Assembly: GCA_963920765.1 (NCBI GenBank)
Contig: OY987251.1
Location: 2,048,501-2,112,500, forward strand
DNA: 64,000 nt
DNA from: Ulota crispa
Lineage: Eukaryota; Streptophyta; Bryopsida; Orthotrichales; Orthotrichaceae
Direction of reading: 5' to 3'
Below, in pieces: positions 33,301 through 45,158 of the stretch. Each line of letters opens with the position of its first letter. Positions within the stretch are counted from its first letter, which is position 1. Under the pieces are notes generated by a model. The model saw nothing but the letters and a program-made list of their open reading frames with translations. It was not told where the DNA came from and ran no database searches. The position numbers and the translations under genes are program-made.

Positions 33301-34640
33301 CAATAATCTTTGGCAATAGTCACGATCAGTAGCCAAATAGTCCCGGGCTATAGTCTAGTTATTGAGTGTTATCAACATTACAATGTGGCAATAGTCTGAT
33401 AGTGATTGTCTGTCAGTAACCATGCGTCAGTCTTTTGTAATCAATAACCATCATAGCAAATTCAACTAATTTCCATCCTTAACCTTTTTTGCTTTCAATA
33501 CGTCTATGGCCTAGTTCAAAAAGGATTCAGAAAAGAATTAATCATTTGCATGGTTAAATGATCCACAGTTTTCCCATAGTCATAAACAACATTGTTCTAC
33601 TACTTAGTCAATAATCATGTCATTCAGTCAAAAGCCTGATCAATTCCATCTCAAAGTATGAAATCCATAGCTAATGCCTCAGTTTCTATCACAAAAACTA
33701 TCATGTAATCACTATATAAATAAACAACGTTATACGTCAATTGCCTTTTGCTTTCTCCTTGCAGTATTTGCAATAACTAGGAGCTTGTATTTAGCTATAA
33801 TCTTTTACTTCACGCTTTGGCTATAGCCTTTCTCCTTGCTCCAATTATAAAAATCACACGCACAGTATCTTCCTTAGATCATGGCCATCATCTTTTTACT
33901 CAAGCATCACATTAATTCATCTTCATCATCACAATCAGATTATTAAGTTTGACCACTCATGCTATATTCTCGCCTATTTCAATTAGGATCAAGATCCTTT
34001 CTAAAACCATCCAGGTAATCTCATTCAAGAGCATCACTCCATCAAATTATTCTATGCATTGAGTTTTACAATTAGGGTTACGTCAATTGCCTTCAGCATT
34101 TTCTCTTATATGAAAACACTTGCATGATCTCTATCAATCAACATGCAATGATCTAAATACTCTTCTCAAGCATAGCTTCTCTTATTAATTACCTTGGCTG
34201 TAATGAATTAAAATTGCATCTCGCTATAGCAAGGAATACACTTACAAATAATATCAAACTATAGCCTTACGCTCTCAATCACTGAGACACTGTTAATGGC
34301 AATAGTCTTAATTCTGCAACATGAACACTCATTTTAGATTATAGCTTTCTCTCTTACAAATAAACTTTTGTAACAACTTTGGCTATATTCTACTAACTTC
34401 TACTAACTTTTACTCAATCACTGAGTATGCAATCGGCTATAACCCTAAGCTCTCAATCACTGAGTTGCTCTCAATGGTCATAGCCTCTACTTTTACAAAT
34501 AAGAATATCTACTTCAAACTATTGCCTTGCCTCTCTCAGGCTGTAACTAAACAATCATACTTGGGCTATAGTTTGGTATGCTCACTCACTGAGTCCTAAT
34601 AGGCCATTGCCTTCAATCACAGTTTAGTTCAATCACAAAA
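33300..34640. repeat. Degenerate array of GGCTATAGCCT and CAATCACTGAG words
   Basis: Variants of GGCTATAGYCT or GGCAATAGTCT recur irregularly (33353, 33397, 33822, 34258, 34302, 34379, 34430, 34562). In the right part they alternate with CTCAATCACTGAG (34277, 34411, 34453, 34583). Spacing is about 40-90 bp in the densest part. This looks like a worn tandem repeat, not a gene; no long frame crosses it. Confidence 0.55.
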
Positions 34641-37125
34641 ATCATCAATTAAATCAATCAAATACATCAACTAAATCAAATCACTCTCATACAACATTGG
34701 TCCCACAATTTGCAAGCCAAAAAATACTAACACAAAGAGAATATTGCCTTCCACAATCAAAATAGATTGGGTGCATACATATTATAAAGCATAAAATTGA
34801 ATACAAAGAAAACAAAGAAATTGCAAGGGAAATTAGATCTAAATTTTGCTGCAAAGAAAAATCTAGAAGTCCATAGCATTATATGCTGAAAGAAAGTCTC
34901 TTCATTTCTGTAACTAACTTTAGGCTATGTAACCTCCCAATTGTATATAGCCTATTATCCAATTGCTTGTATAATCACTTACACATTGCACTATATTTTT
35001 GAACCAGAATGCATTTTATAACTATTCACACTCAAAGTTCAAATGCAAATATATAATCCAAAAAGTAGTGTTCACACCCCTCCTTTTCCTTTCCCTTCCC
35101 TCTTCAAATTTCTTTCCATGTCTTTTCCTATCCATTCTCCTTCCTTCCATTTTAGAATTTTAGAAAAACACTTTAAACCCAATCTATCTTAGAATCTTCA
35201 TTAGTTGGGTAGTTGTGTAAGCAAAGTATGATTTGCATAAAAGTGATTGGCCAAGAGTCAAGGGGTAAAGTGAAAAAAATATGATTGGCCATGGGGCAAG
35301 GGCAAAGTGATGAACATGGGCGTTGCGTGTGAAAGAAAATCTGTGGTGGATTCCATCGAACCTATTTCCAACTTGAACATGAAATTTACATATAAGGGGT
35401 GGAATGGGAGATGAAGAGGTAAATTGATTGGAATCTAAGATTGAATTAGTTTGAATTTATATTATTCCATGGAATATTTTTTGAGAGCAATGGTGGCATG
35501 GGAATGGCATGGGGGCCATGGAGGGCATGACCTCGTTGATGCAATGGACCCGTAGGGTGTACCAATCTATCTATATCATTTCATGAAAAATGTTTCATGA
35601 TATAATGATTGTTAACACCACAAGATCCAATACAAGGGAGAAAGGAGAGGAAAGACAAGAGGGTGAAATGTTGCAAAGGGAGAGGAAAAGGCACCTAATT
35701 GGAAGGTGAAAACTCAAAACGTCAATCATTGGACTTGTGAAAAGTCATTGGAATATTGAAAAGTCATTCAACTTTTCATATCTATCCTTATTAACAAAAA
35801 AAATGGGTGTTGTGTAAGCCCCAAGGTTAGCACCTTGGATAAAAAGCTCACTTATATTTTTATTTTGCAGTTTTTAGTATGAAAAAATGTCAAAAAACCC
35901 AAAAAAGTAGTCAAAGCTAACTTTAATGAATAGTTAGATGTACATAGATATGCTTTACAACTTTTGCTACTTATTTCCTACTTTAAAAAAATTTAAAAGT
36001 AGTTAAAAGGATAAAATTATAGTTAGTAGGTTAGGGTTAGAGGCCAATTGTAAATTGGCAACGATTTAAGAAATTTAGACTAAAAGTAGAACTATCAAAA
36101 ACTGTTTTAGAATCTCATGGGAGGTTCCCCAAAAATTCCCAAAAAGTTTTAGTAATCCAATCTCTTTGTCCGGACGGTCAACTATTGAAATTAATTAACA
36201 AAGTATTTCTAAAATTCCAAAAATAGCAGTAAAATCCCACAAAAAATTAGAATAAGTTATTTTGTGTCAATAAAACACTGCAACAAAATTGAAGTTATTC
36301 CAATTGTAGAAACTGCCTCAACGGACGACTTTAGCAACTTTAACAATAGGCAACGCTTTGACCAAGATTTTGGAAGGCCCCAACATTCACATATGGTAAA
36401 TAAAAAGTGTTTTCTCACTCCCACAACCATTTTGAACAAATTGGTGAAGTTAAAATTTTGGGAAAAAATAAATTCCTTCATTTGAAGTTTTACCCTCCTT
36501 ATTTTGGCTATTTTTAGGCTTTTTAGGCTTTAAATATTGAAAAAATAAGTGTAAGGTATCTTTAACTTCTAATTTGGGTCTTATAAAGCCAATGGCACCA
36601 TTTGTTTGTGATTTGGAGCTTTTCTCCAAAAATTAGTTTTTTACTCCAGCTTATTATTTTTAGTAAGTTTGAAAATTTGCCTTGTATTCCAATTTACTAT
36701 TTTTAGTAAATTTGAGGATGGAGAAGGGAAATAATTGAGGATCCATGGACCAATCAAATGGAAATTACAGGTGGTCCTTGGAGACTTTGAGTATATAGGA
36801 CCTCTCTCCTCTTCCTCTTGTACCCCTCTTTCATTTTGAAATTATATGTGTAGGCTCTCTGTTGTATTTTGGTATCCATGTTTGAGTTTTTGAAGTTTAT
36901 TTTTGTTATTTGCTCCTTGAAGGACGTGGAGGTTCCTTCAAAGCACTACCTACATAGGAAATAGCTAATTTGCTAGTACTAACCTTTTATATCATCACTC
37001 TACTCTATCTTTCTTCTACCTCATTAGTTATTAATAGTTTGTTCTTACTATTGTATTAATCTTATGAGAGTCTTTGCTATGACATGGCAATGCCGCTTGT
37101 CAAGACTCCCTAGATGGTTTTAGTG
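34641..37125. other. AT-rich DNA without recognisable genes
   Basis: A pyrimidine tract (CCTTTTCCTTTCCCTTCCCT near 35083) and a possible TATA-like GAGTATATAGGACC near 36790 are visible. Frames at 36257-36485 on both strands lack motifs. No gene is supported. Confidence 0.4.
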
Positions 37126-37139
37126 TGTTCTTGAGACAA

Positions 37140-37373
37140 GTCTATGTTCTTTTTTTGTGGTATTTTTGTGTTCTAGTGGTTCTTTCTTTTTTTAGAAAAC
37201 TTGAGTTGAGTTTATGGGAAAACCTTTGGCAAAATTCAAAAGTTTTAGGTGAAAGAGGTTCTCTTCTTTTTGTGGTGCTTTTGTGTTTGGTGGTTCTTTT
37301 TTTTATAGAAAACTTGAGTTGAGTTTAGAGGGAAACCTCTAGCAAAGTTCAAAACTTTTGAGTGAAAGAGGAA
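37140..37373. repeat. Tandem duplication of about 118 bp
   Basis: The block with GTTCTTT--TTTTGTGGT, AGAAAACTTGAGTTGAGTTT, GGAAACCT--GCAAA-TTCAAAA and TGAAAGAGG occurs twice head to tail. The copies differ by scattered substitutions and small indels. Confidence 0.85.
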
Positions 37374-37705
37374 TCTTTATCTAAATTAAGAATGTTAGAA
37401 GCTTCAAAGCTTGGAGAGTTGTGAAAACTAGATTTAGTGAGAACTTGTGAGAAAGTTGAAAGGTTACACAAAACTTGAGAGTATTTGGAAGAGAGGAGTA
37501 GCATTTAGAGGGTTACTTGGAGGTCTTGAGTCTAGGGATTCCCCCTCCAATTTCCATCTCTGTGGTTCCTCTATCCAAAAAATCAATTTCAAACTTACAT
37601 ATGCATGATTTAAGGCATTTTTTAATACCATCTCTTATTATTGTGCAATTAGCTAAAATAGCCCAAAGTCTAGACAAAGGCTTAAAGAAGAAAAAAAAAG
37701 AAAAG

Positions 37706-37708
<3 letters not shown>

Positions 37709-37750
<42 letters not shown>
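37709..37750. repeat. (TA)n microsatellite
   Basis: Twenty-one perfect TA repeats. The tyrosine/isoleucine open frames across it on both strands are artefacts. Confidence 0.97.
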
Positions 37751-37752
<2 letters not shown>

Positions 37753-38059
37753 AAAGAGAAAGAGAGTGAGTTTTGAATTTTTATCTATAGTTACTTTTTC
37801 TTCCATAGAGCCTAGGGATGAGGCATGGATGGTGGAGGATGGAGGAAGTAGAGATGGAGGTATTATCCTCCATCTTATATGTTGAAGATTTTTTTCTATT
37901 AATTGTGGTTGAAACTTGTCCTCTTGATCTCTAGTTACTAGTTGGTTGAAAGACTTAAAAGTTATACAAGACCTTTTAGAAATAGTGGAGCTAAATTTGT
38001 TCATTGCTTAGAAGGTAGTAGTTGGTACTAATGCAATCCACCCACTTGTTTAAAATTTT

Positions 38060-39763
38060 GTCCTTTCATTATAAAGAACTCAATTGTGCTCGCTTTTTCC
38101 TCATGGGTGGAGGAAAAAATGCTGACATGCTGCAACGTGTCCCTATTGAATCATTGGTGATTTGATATTTGGAAGGTGAGAGGACATTCTCAATGAACCT
38201 TTTTAGATAGCTCTTAATTTGTATTTTAACGTGAATACAAAGGGCAGGGGAGGGAGACAAAAAGACAACTGAAATGAACCCCTTCAAATATCTATTCAAT
38301 TTAAATCTGAAATTTAAAATTACAAGAAGTATAAATTGACATGAAAAGATATATCTAATTAATGAGTCCCATTGGAGAATTCTTGATTTGAATTTGAAAT
38401 TCAAATTCAAACAATAAGGAAGTAAATGAAAGGGCATTTTTCATTTACCTTGATAAATGGGTTCATATATTATAAAAAATGTGTGTTTGTAGATATACAA
38501 GCAAACTAATAATAGTATAGATGGGACAAAAGATATGATCAGGCCTTCATTTACCTTGGTAAATGGGCCACTTTGTGTAGGTTATTTTGTGTTTGTGTGT
38601 GTATTAGTTTGATAATTCCCAATGAACCTTATTAGATAGCTTTTAATTTGTAGTTTAGATAGGATACAAAGGGGTGGGGAGGAAGACAAAAAGGCAATTT
38701 AAATTTGAAATTTAGAATTGTAAGAGGTATTGATTGACATGAAAAGACATATTTAATGAGCCTCATTAGATAATTCTCAATTTGAACTTGAAATTTGAAT
38801 TCAAACTATAAGGGTAAATGAAAGGGCATGTTTTTATTTTTTTAAATTTTAAATTGCCTCATTAGATATTTTCTAATTTGATTTTTAAATATTGAATATC
38901 TTTGCACTCTTTTTATGAATGGCATATATTTTTTATTATAGAATTCAATTCAAATGACCATTAGAATTTGCTCAATTTATTAGAAATTTTACACTAGAAT
39001 TATCCAATTTAGTCTATTGTTAAATGGGGCTACATACTCATCTACCTATGCTAAATGGAAACACCACATTTACCCTTTATATGCTAAATGGGGCTACCTC
39101 CCTCTTTAATAAATTCCCATCCCTTTCTATTTTTCAAATACAGATTTGACACCGTTCTAACTTATTATTCCAACAATCTTACTTGAATCCCCAATTTGAG
39201 TTCCACACCACCATGATAGACAATTTATGAGACCATTTTGAGGTAGCAAAATGGGATCAGGACTTGTCTATCCTTATAAAAGAATGCCCACTTTTCTTAG
39301 TGTATTTTATATGTGTTTGTGTGTTTGTGTCGGTTTGATAATTAGTAATTGGTCGAGGGCCAAGGGGCAAAGTGAAAGGGCAATGACATGGATGTTGGGT
39401 GTGAAAGGACATCTTTTGGTGGAACTATTGAACACTTCCTACCTTAAAATTTGAATTCTAAAAAAGGTGGTAAATAGGCAAACTAATTTGAAATTCAAAT
39501 TCAAAAATTCAAATTCAAACAATAAGGAGGTAAATGAAAGGGCATGTTTGCATCTATTTGAATAAATTTAGATGAGCTTCATTGGATTTTTTTTTAAATT
39601 TAATTTTAAAAACATGAATTTCTTTGCACTATTTTTATGAATGACGTATATTTCTTTCTAGTAAATTAAATTCAAATGATCATCAGAATTTTCTCAAATT
39701 ACTAAAAAAAGTATTTTAGAATTATCCAATTTAGTTTATTTATTTTCTACTATTTGGGTATAA
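38060..39763. repeat. Block of related dispersed repeats, left of a TTAA element
   Basis: The phrase TTAGATAGCTCTTAATTTGTA with ACAAAGG--GGGGAGG-AGACAAAAAG appears near 38205, 38630 and again at 41045. The phrase ATGATAGACAA--TATGAGACC with AGCAAAATGGGATCA-GACTTGTCT appears near 39215 and again at 40885. Related AATGAAAGGGCAT and TTTACCTTGATAAATGGG words recur. No gene is supported. Confidence 0.65.
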
Positions 39764-40697
39764 ACCCTAAAGGACCATTGTCCCTTTGGGGGACAAATGG
39801 GACTTCAAGCATGTACTTATAGCTAAACTACTTTGTGTGGTTTTTTTGAAACTTTTATTGAAGATGGGGAATTCAAAGATCTATGTGGACATCTAATTTT
39901 TTCTTCATTTTGATGTTTATTGAAGAAGTTATGCATAAATAACTAAAAAGCAAGGGAAAATCAAGCAACAAAAAAATGACTTTTTTTAAGATAAAAATTT
40001 GAAATTGGTTCTTTAGATTTTTATATATGTGGGAAGCTTTTAATCATTCAATTTTGGTAGATGAGATAAAAGTTATGAGAAGTTTTAGTTTGCGTGTAGG
40101 TATGGGACTTCCAAACCTCCATTCCTTTTCTCCCCTTGTAAAATTTGTTGCTTTACTTTTTTGAGCTCTTTGTATATATATTTTTTGACTATTTTTTGCA
40201 AGTTGTAGTAGACTAAGATTCCTTGGTTATTACCATTTGGATCAAGCTAATTTAGATTTCTGAATTTTACATATATCCTTCAATTTTGCCTAGTGTATAT
40301 GCAAATTTCATGGGGTTACAACATTGCAAGATTTTACAAAGTATGATTCACACCTCCGATTCATTTGAAAGTTCTCTCACACATACCTAATTTGGTCTTC
40401 TACTTGGAAAAAATAAAGCTCAATTTTGCATAGAGCAATTTTTTGATATAGGAGAGGTCAAAGGCTTTTGAATTTTTTGGGCAGCAATGAAAAAAAAAAA
40501 TTCACTATAGATGTCAATATCTCATTCCTCTACTTTTAGAATGAGCTGATTTTTCCCACAAGTGCCTCCCATAGTCTAGGGCAAGATCTTACAATTGGAT
40601 TTCCAAAAAACATTTTCTTCTACCTTTCTACTCATTCCCCCAAAAGTGGCAATTTTTAGTGATTTTCACTAAAAAAGGGCTTTGTCCTTTATAGGGG
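39764..40697 (-). mobile_element. Full-length TTAA-family MITE copy (934 bp); empty site for the giant element
   Basis: Starts CCCTAAAGGACCATTG after TAAA (mutated TTAA) and ends TTATAGGGG before TTAA (40698-40701). It is the closest relative of the split copy 143-531/15498-16041. On its minus strand near 40330 the sequence CTTGCAATGTTGTAACCCCA runs straight through the site where the giant Mutator-like element is inserted in the other copy. Confidence 0.88.
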
Positions 40698-40701
40698 TTA
40701 A

Positions 40702-41400
40702 TTTAATACCAATTTTTTTTTGAAAGTTTAGGTTTCTATTAAAAAATAAAAAATAATTCATCTACTTATGCTAAACAGAAACACCACATTTACCTTTGCT
40801 ATGCTAAATGGGACTACCTCCTTTTTTTAATATATATTTTTTCCTTTCTATTTTTCAAATACAAATTTAGTACTGTTTCAACCATGATAGACAAGTCTTG
40901 AGACCATTTTGCGATAGCAAAATGGGATCAAGACTTGTCTAAAATTAATAAAAAAAACTCGCATTGGCAACCTCTGTTCAGTTGTTTGTGACTTGTTTAC
41001 TTGATATTTGGAAGATGAAAAGACATTCTCAATGAGCCTTATTAGATAGCTCTTAATTTGTATTTTAAAATTGAATACAAAGGAGTGGGGAGGGAGACAA
41101 AAAGACAATGGAAATGAACCCCTTTGAATAATTTTTAAATTTGAATTTGAAATTTAAAACTAGAAGAGATATAGATTGACATGAAAAGACCTCTACGTTG
41201 AGTCCCCAATTAAAATCTCTCCACTACTCATTTACCTTGATAAATGGGTTTACAAGACTAGTTCAATATTATAAAACATTATAGGTTTGAAAATCTTTAT
41301 TGCCTTGAGAGGGAAGGGGGAAGGAGAGAAAAATGTAGGGAAAGGGTGGGTAAATAGTTACATAGAAAAGTACACACCTCATCTACATTATTATTGAATG
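40702..41400. repeat. Block of related dispersed repeats, right of a TTAA element
   Basis: 40760-40950 repeats 39040-39280, and 41015-41122 repeats 38176-38270, in the same orientation. The TTAA element may have inserted in a locally duplicated repeat. No coding region is supported. Confidence 0.6.
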
Positions 41401-41589
41401 GAATTGCTAAAAGTGCCTGTGATGGTTGTCCCAATGAATTTCTTTGTAATAAAATTTTGTTGTGTAACTATTATAAAACTGACTTTTCATCCACCTGGCC
41501 AGCAAAATGAGAAGTGGGCAACTGAATGAGAAGTGGACAAGTGAACGAAAAGTGGACAATGGAAAGACAAAAATCAGATGGAGGATGGT

Positions 41590-41870
41590 ATGACATGGAG
41601 GGATGATGATATGACACGGGGGGCTGGGATGGATGACATGGGGGGGCAAGATGGATGACATGGGGGGGCAAGATGGATGACATGGAGGGATGATGATATG
41701 ACACGGGGGGCTGGGATGGATGACATGGGGGGGCAAGATGGATGACATGGGGGGGCAAGATGGATGACATGGGGGGGCAGGATGGATGACATGGGGGGTG
41801 GGATGGATGGTATGGCATTGAGAGGATGGATGGTATGACATTGGGGTGAGATGGCATGGCATGGAGGGGA
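41590..41870. repeat. G-rich 22-bp minisatellite
   Basis: Units of the form GATGGATGACATGGGGGGGC plus AA are repeated. A longer unit of about 87 bp (ACATGGAGGGATGATGATAT, GACACGGGGGGCTGGGATGG and two 22-bp units) is present twice, from about 41596 and 41683. Runs of six or seven guanines occur at regular spacing on the plus strand. Proline-rich frames on the minus strand are artefacts of the repeat. Confidence 0.92.
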
Positions 41871-41879
41871 CAGCATGGG

Positions 41880-42640
41880 GATATGTTTCACATATCAGCC
41901 ACTTGGTACAATAGGTAAAAAGTACTTGTACTTCATAACAGAGTGTTTTAGACATTTAAAAAAAACTTTAGAAAAACATTTTAATGACTTTTTACTTTTC
42001 CATTAGGTGTATTTCCTCTCCCTTCTCCTTCTCTAATAGAACTTGTGTTGTGAGTACAAAATCAAATAATGAGATAAACAACCCCCTCTTACTCTTTCTA
42101 ATATAAATAGATAGAAAAATCCCATTATGCTAAGTTACGCAACTAAAAGCCTAGACTACAATTTGTTACACAAATGCAATTTGAATTTGCAAATTCCTTT
42201 AATAGTTAAAACCATGTTTAACTGATCGTTCAACTTCTGATTATTAAATAATAACAACAAAGCTATGTATTGATAGTATTGTAATAATATGTTGTAGTAT
42301 ACTCAAAATAATCAAATTTAATCAAAAAAATTATCCATATTGTATTTGTATGACAAAGAAATTTGTAGCAAATTCTCTTCAAAATAATGTTACATACAAC
42401 TAAAAACTTTTTGCCTCTTAGTGTCAACATACCATGTATTTAATTTTCTTGGTTCTCTTGTATGAAGATTGTTTTCCTATATAGCTAGTATTGTGTACTT
42501 ATAGTATTTTGTTTTCTTAGTCTTCATTAAAAAACAAACTTTCAACAATACTACTCCTATAAATTCCTATATATCTCAGTATTGTATTGCTTATTACAAA
42601 TAAGCTCATATAAGTTTCTCATGTTTTATATATATATATA
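41880..42640. other. AT-rich DNA without recognisable genes
   Basis: No gene, inverted repeat or array is seen apart from a short TA run at about 42629-42640. Confidence 0.4.
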
Positions 42641-42935
42641 GAGAATTGTTAAAGCCACACCCAAAATTGCTAACACCACACCCACATGAGCATATAGTTT
42701 GAGAATTTAATGATTTATTTATTTAAGTAATCCATCATGCATTCAATCATGACATTATCACCTCCTTGAAAGAAAGAAGAACAAATACAAATTTCTTTGG
42801 AACTTTTATTGCACCATTGCTATTTAATTGATATTTTTTCTTTAAGTGATCCAAAAGTCCTATGTTCCAATTTCAAATTCAAGCCTTGCAAGATCACTCT
42901 CCAATTTTTAGTAAACTATGTGAGATAAAAAATAT
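42641..42935. mobile_element. Truncated, inverted copy of the 22073-22476 MITE
   Basis: Begins GAGAATTGTTAAAGCCACAC and continues parallel to the complement of 22476-22200, including GAGAATTTAATG, TATCAC-TCCTTGAAAGAAAG and CACCATTGCTAT. The opposite terminal repeat is missing. Confidence 0.75.
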
Positions 42936-42959
42936 GGTCAATTTTATTCATTGGTGATA

Positions 42960-43367
42960 AATTTTATATCTTTTTTAGAATTACCATAGCATTGGAATAA
43001 TATGTCTTGCTTCCATTACAAGAAAGTTTGGGCCTAGGGAGAGCTTTCTCGGCTTTGAGAAAATGAACCAATGGGCAAGAACGGGCGAGGCACAAAAACA
43101 ACTGGTCAAGCACAAAAAGAAGGGGCCAGGCAGTTAGCGGGAAGCTGAATGGGCGGGATATTTCAAAACAAGTGGCCATGATTGTCCAAGATCATTGCTG
43201 ACATATTGCCTTCATCTACTTTCCTGCTTTGTGAGTCTCTGCTAGCACTATCGCTTGAGTTGTTGCTATTCATGCATTACGTGCTTTGCAAATGTGCTTG
43301 GGATTCTGAGAGCTGTAGCTTTTTTGTTGTGTTAGTGATGTTTCTTTGTTTCTAAAATTTGTTAGAA
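42960..43367. other. Upstream region of the coiled-coil transposon pseudogene
   Basis: GC content rises at 43020-43165. A GGGCGGGATATTTC word lies near 43153. Minus-strand frame 42964-43179 has no motif. The region may be the promoter and leader of the gene relic that follows, by position only. Confidence 0.35.
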
Positions 43368-44850
43368 GATGGCTTTATGAGATATTACAAATGAGAAGTC
43401 GTATAAAATTCAGGCATGGATAGGAAGTAGATACAAACCTCTTGTAATTAGAAGACGTCCACTAGACAAGCAAGTTGGTAGATCAAAGTTTGTACATAAA
43501 AGACATGTTGGATGCCAAAATTTGGATTTATGGCTTGATAGTTCACTATACCCTATCGATCCAATTTTTGGTAAACGACCAAGAATTGATACGCACAACC
43601 AATTATTAGAGTTCATTGGAGATGGCAAGAATGGATTTATGGGGTATGTAACAAAGTTGGAAAATATGTCTGGTGGAACTGCATCTCTTGTTCACAAAAA
43701 AGAAATCAAGATATCTGTACTTCAAAGCCGTATCAATGAACTCATTCAATGCTCATCTGCAAAATCCAGTGAATTTCATATTCAAGTTCAAAAACTGCAA
43801 GACAAATTGGCGTCATTACATAGTGGGATTTTGGTAATGCAAAATAATTATGAAGGGCAAATATTGCATCTTACTGCAGAAATTTGTTTGAGAGAGGATT
43901 TACAAAATCGTATAGCTGACTTGGAACAACAGTATAGAGAGAAATTACAAGAAATACAAATTTCTCAGAAGATGGAATTTAGTGGTGTCAATGCTAGATT
44001 TAAAAAGGCAAATACTAAATTGAAGAAAGTCCAATCAAAGTTGAATCGAATGGTGAGAACTCCATACGGATTTTGAAGTCAAGTACGTAAGCGTCGTGAT
44101 TAGTGTGACCTTACTCCTAAAGGAGGCCATGGTAAAGCAGCCCGCCATTTGGCACATCTGATTGTTGCACCGAAAACATCAAAGAGAATTTAGGAAGAGA
44201 ATGCAATAGCATCTTCACTCAAGCGTTTATGTAGAAGTAAAGAGTTTCAAATGGAAACAAGGAAAGTGTTCAATTCCATTCTTTCTCAAACAGAAGTTCA
44301 ATCATTGTTGAATCTACCAATTATAAAACCTGTTGGAATCAAAGTGGCTAATCAATATTTGGCTAAGGTTGGAGATGCAATAGGCCCTCATGAAATTCTT
44401 GAAGTCTGTGACAAAAGTGGAATTGCACTAGATGGCTACAATAGAATGTTTAAGACATTCAAAGGTGGATTATAAGTGGCTGGTAAAGGCCTTAGATTAG
44501 AATGCATCCCAAACCCTCATCAAGTGCAACTACTTTGAAAGGCACTAAATGGAAATTTTGAGGATTTAGGCGGTCGGTATATGTGCATTAATAGTACCTA
44601 CGAAGTAACAAGCAGCTTGAAGAGTTGCGGTAAAACAAAAGAGAAAGCACTGAAATTGGATAACTTCAACAACTTGTTTCTTGTTGTAGAAGCCATGCAA
44701 AGAATAATGATTTGACTCTACAAGTTCACTGTTGAAGGTGAGCGTTCATCCTTCTTTTGAGTCTTAATTCTAAAGTGAGTATGAATTGAGGTAGAGCCAT
44801 AAATTCAATTTTAATTATCTTCATGACTTCTTACCAACCAAAGTTTTAAG

Positions 44851-45158
44851 AGAAACTTTCATGGATACCCTTGAAGTTTGCAATAGTTTCATGGATACCC
44901 CTTCTTTCTCAGAAATTTCACAGATACCCTTGCACCAAAAATTTCCAAACATTTTTTGTTGTTGTGCATGTCATTTACTTCTCCTTTTGTGCACACACTT
45001 CTCTCTTGTTATGTGTGTGCACAAAGGAAAAAAGCAAGTGACATGCACAACAAAAAAATGCTTGAAAAATTTATTCTAAGGGTATTTGTGAAATATTTGA
45101 AAAAGCAAGGGTATCTATGAAATTATTGCAAACTTCAAGATATGCATGAAATTTTCCC
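44851..45158. mobile_element. Foldback MITE inserted in the transposase-like pseudogene
   Basis: The two halves are almost complementary. Left AAACTTTCATGGATACCCTT, GAAGTTTGCAATA and TGTGCATGTCA are answered by the right half in complement; the turn lies near 45004. TTTAAG flanks both sides (44845-44850 and 45159-45164). A solitary end of the same family (GGTATCCATGAAATTTTCCC) is at 45363-45382. Confidence 0.8.

Noticed and set aside
37517-38004. Frames with long tyrosine-isoleucine runs
   Set aside because: They translate the (TA)n microsatellite.
41407-41955. Proline/histidine-rich frames on the minus strand
   Set aside because: They are translations of the 22-bp minisatellite in three frames, with no start context or conserved domain.
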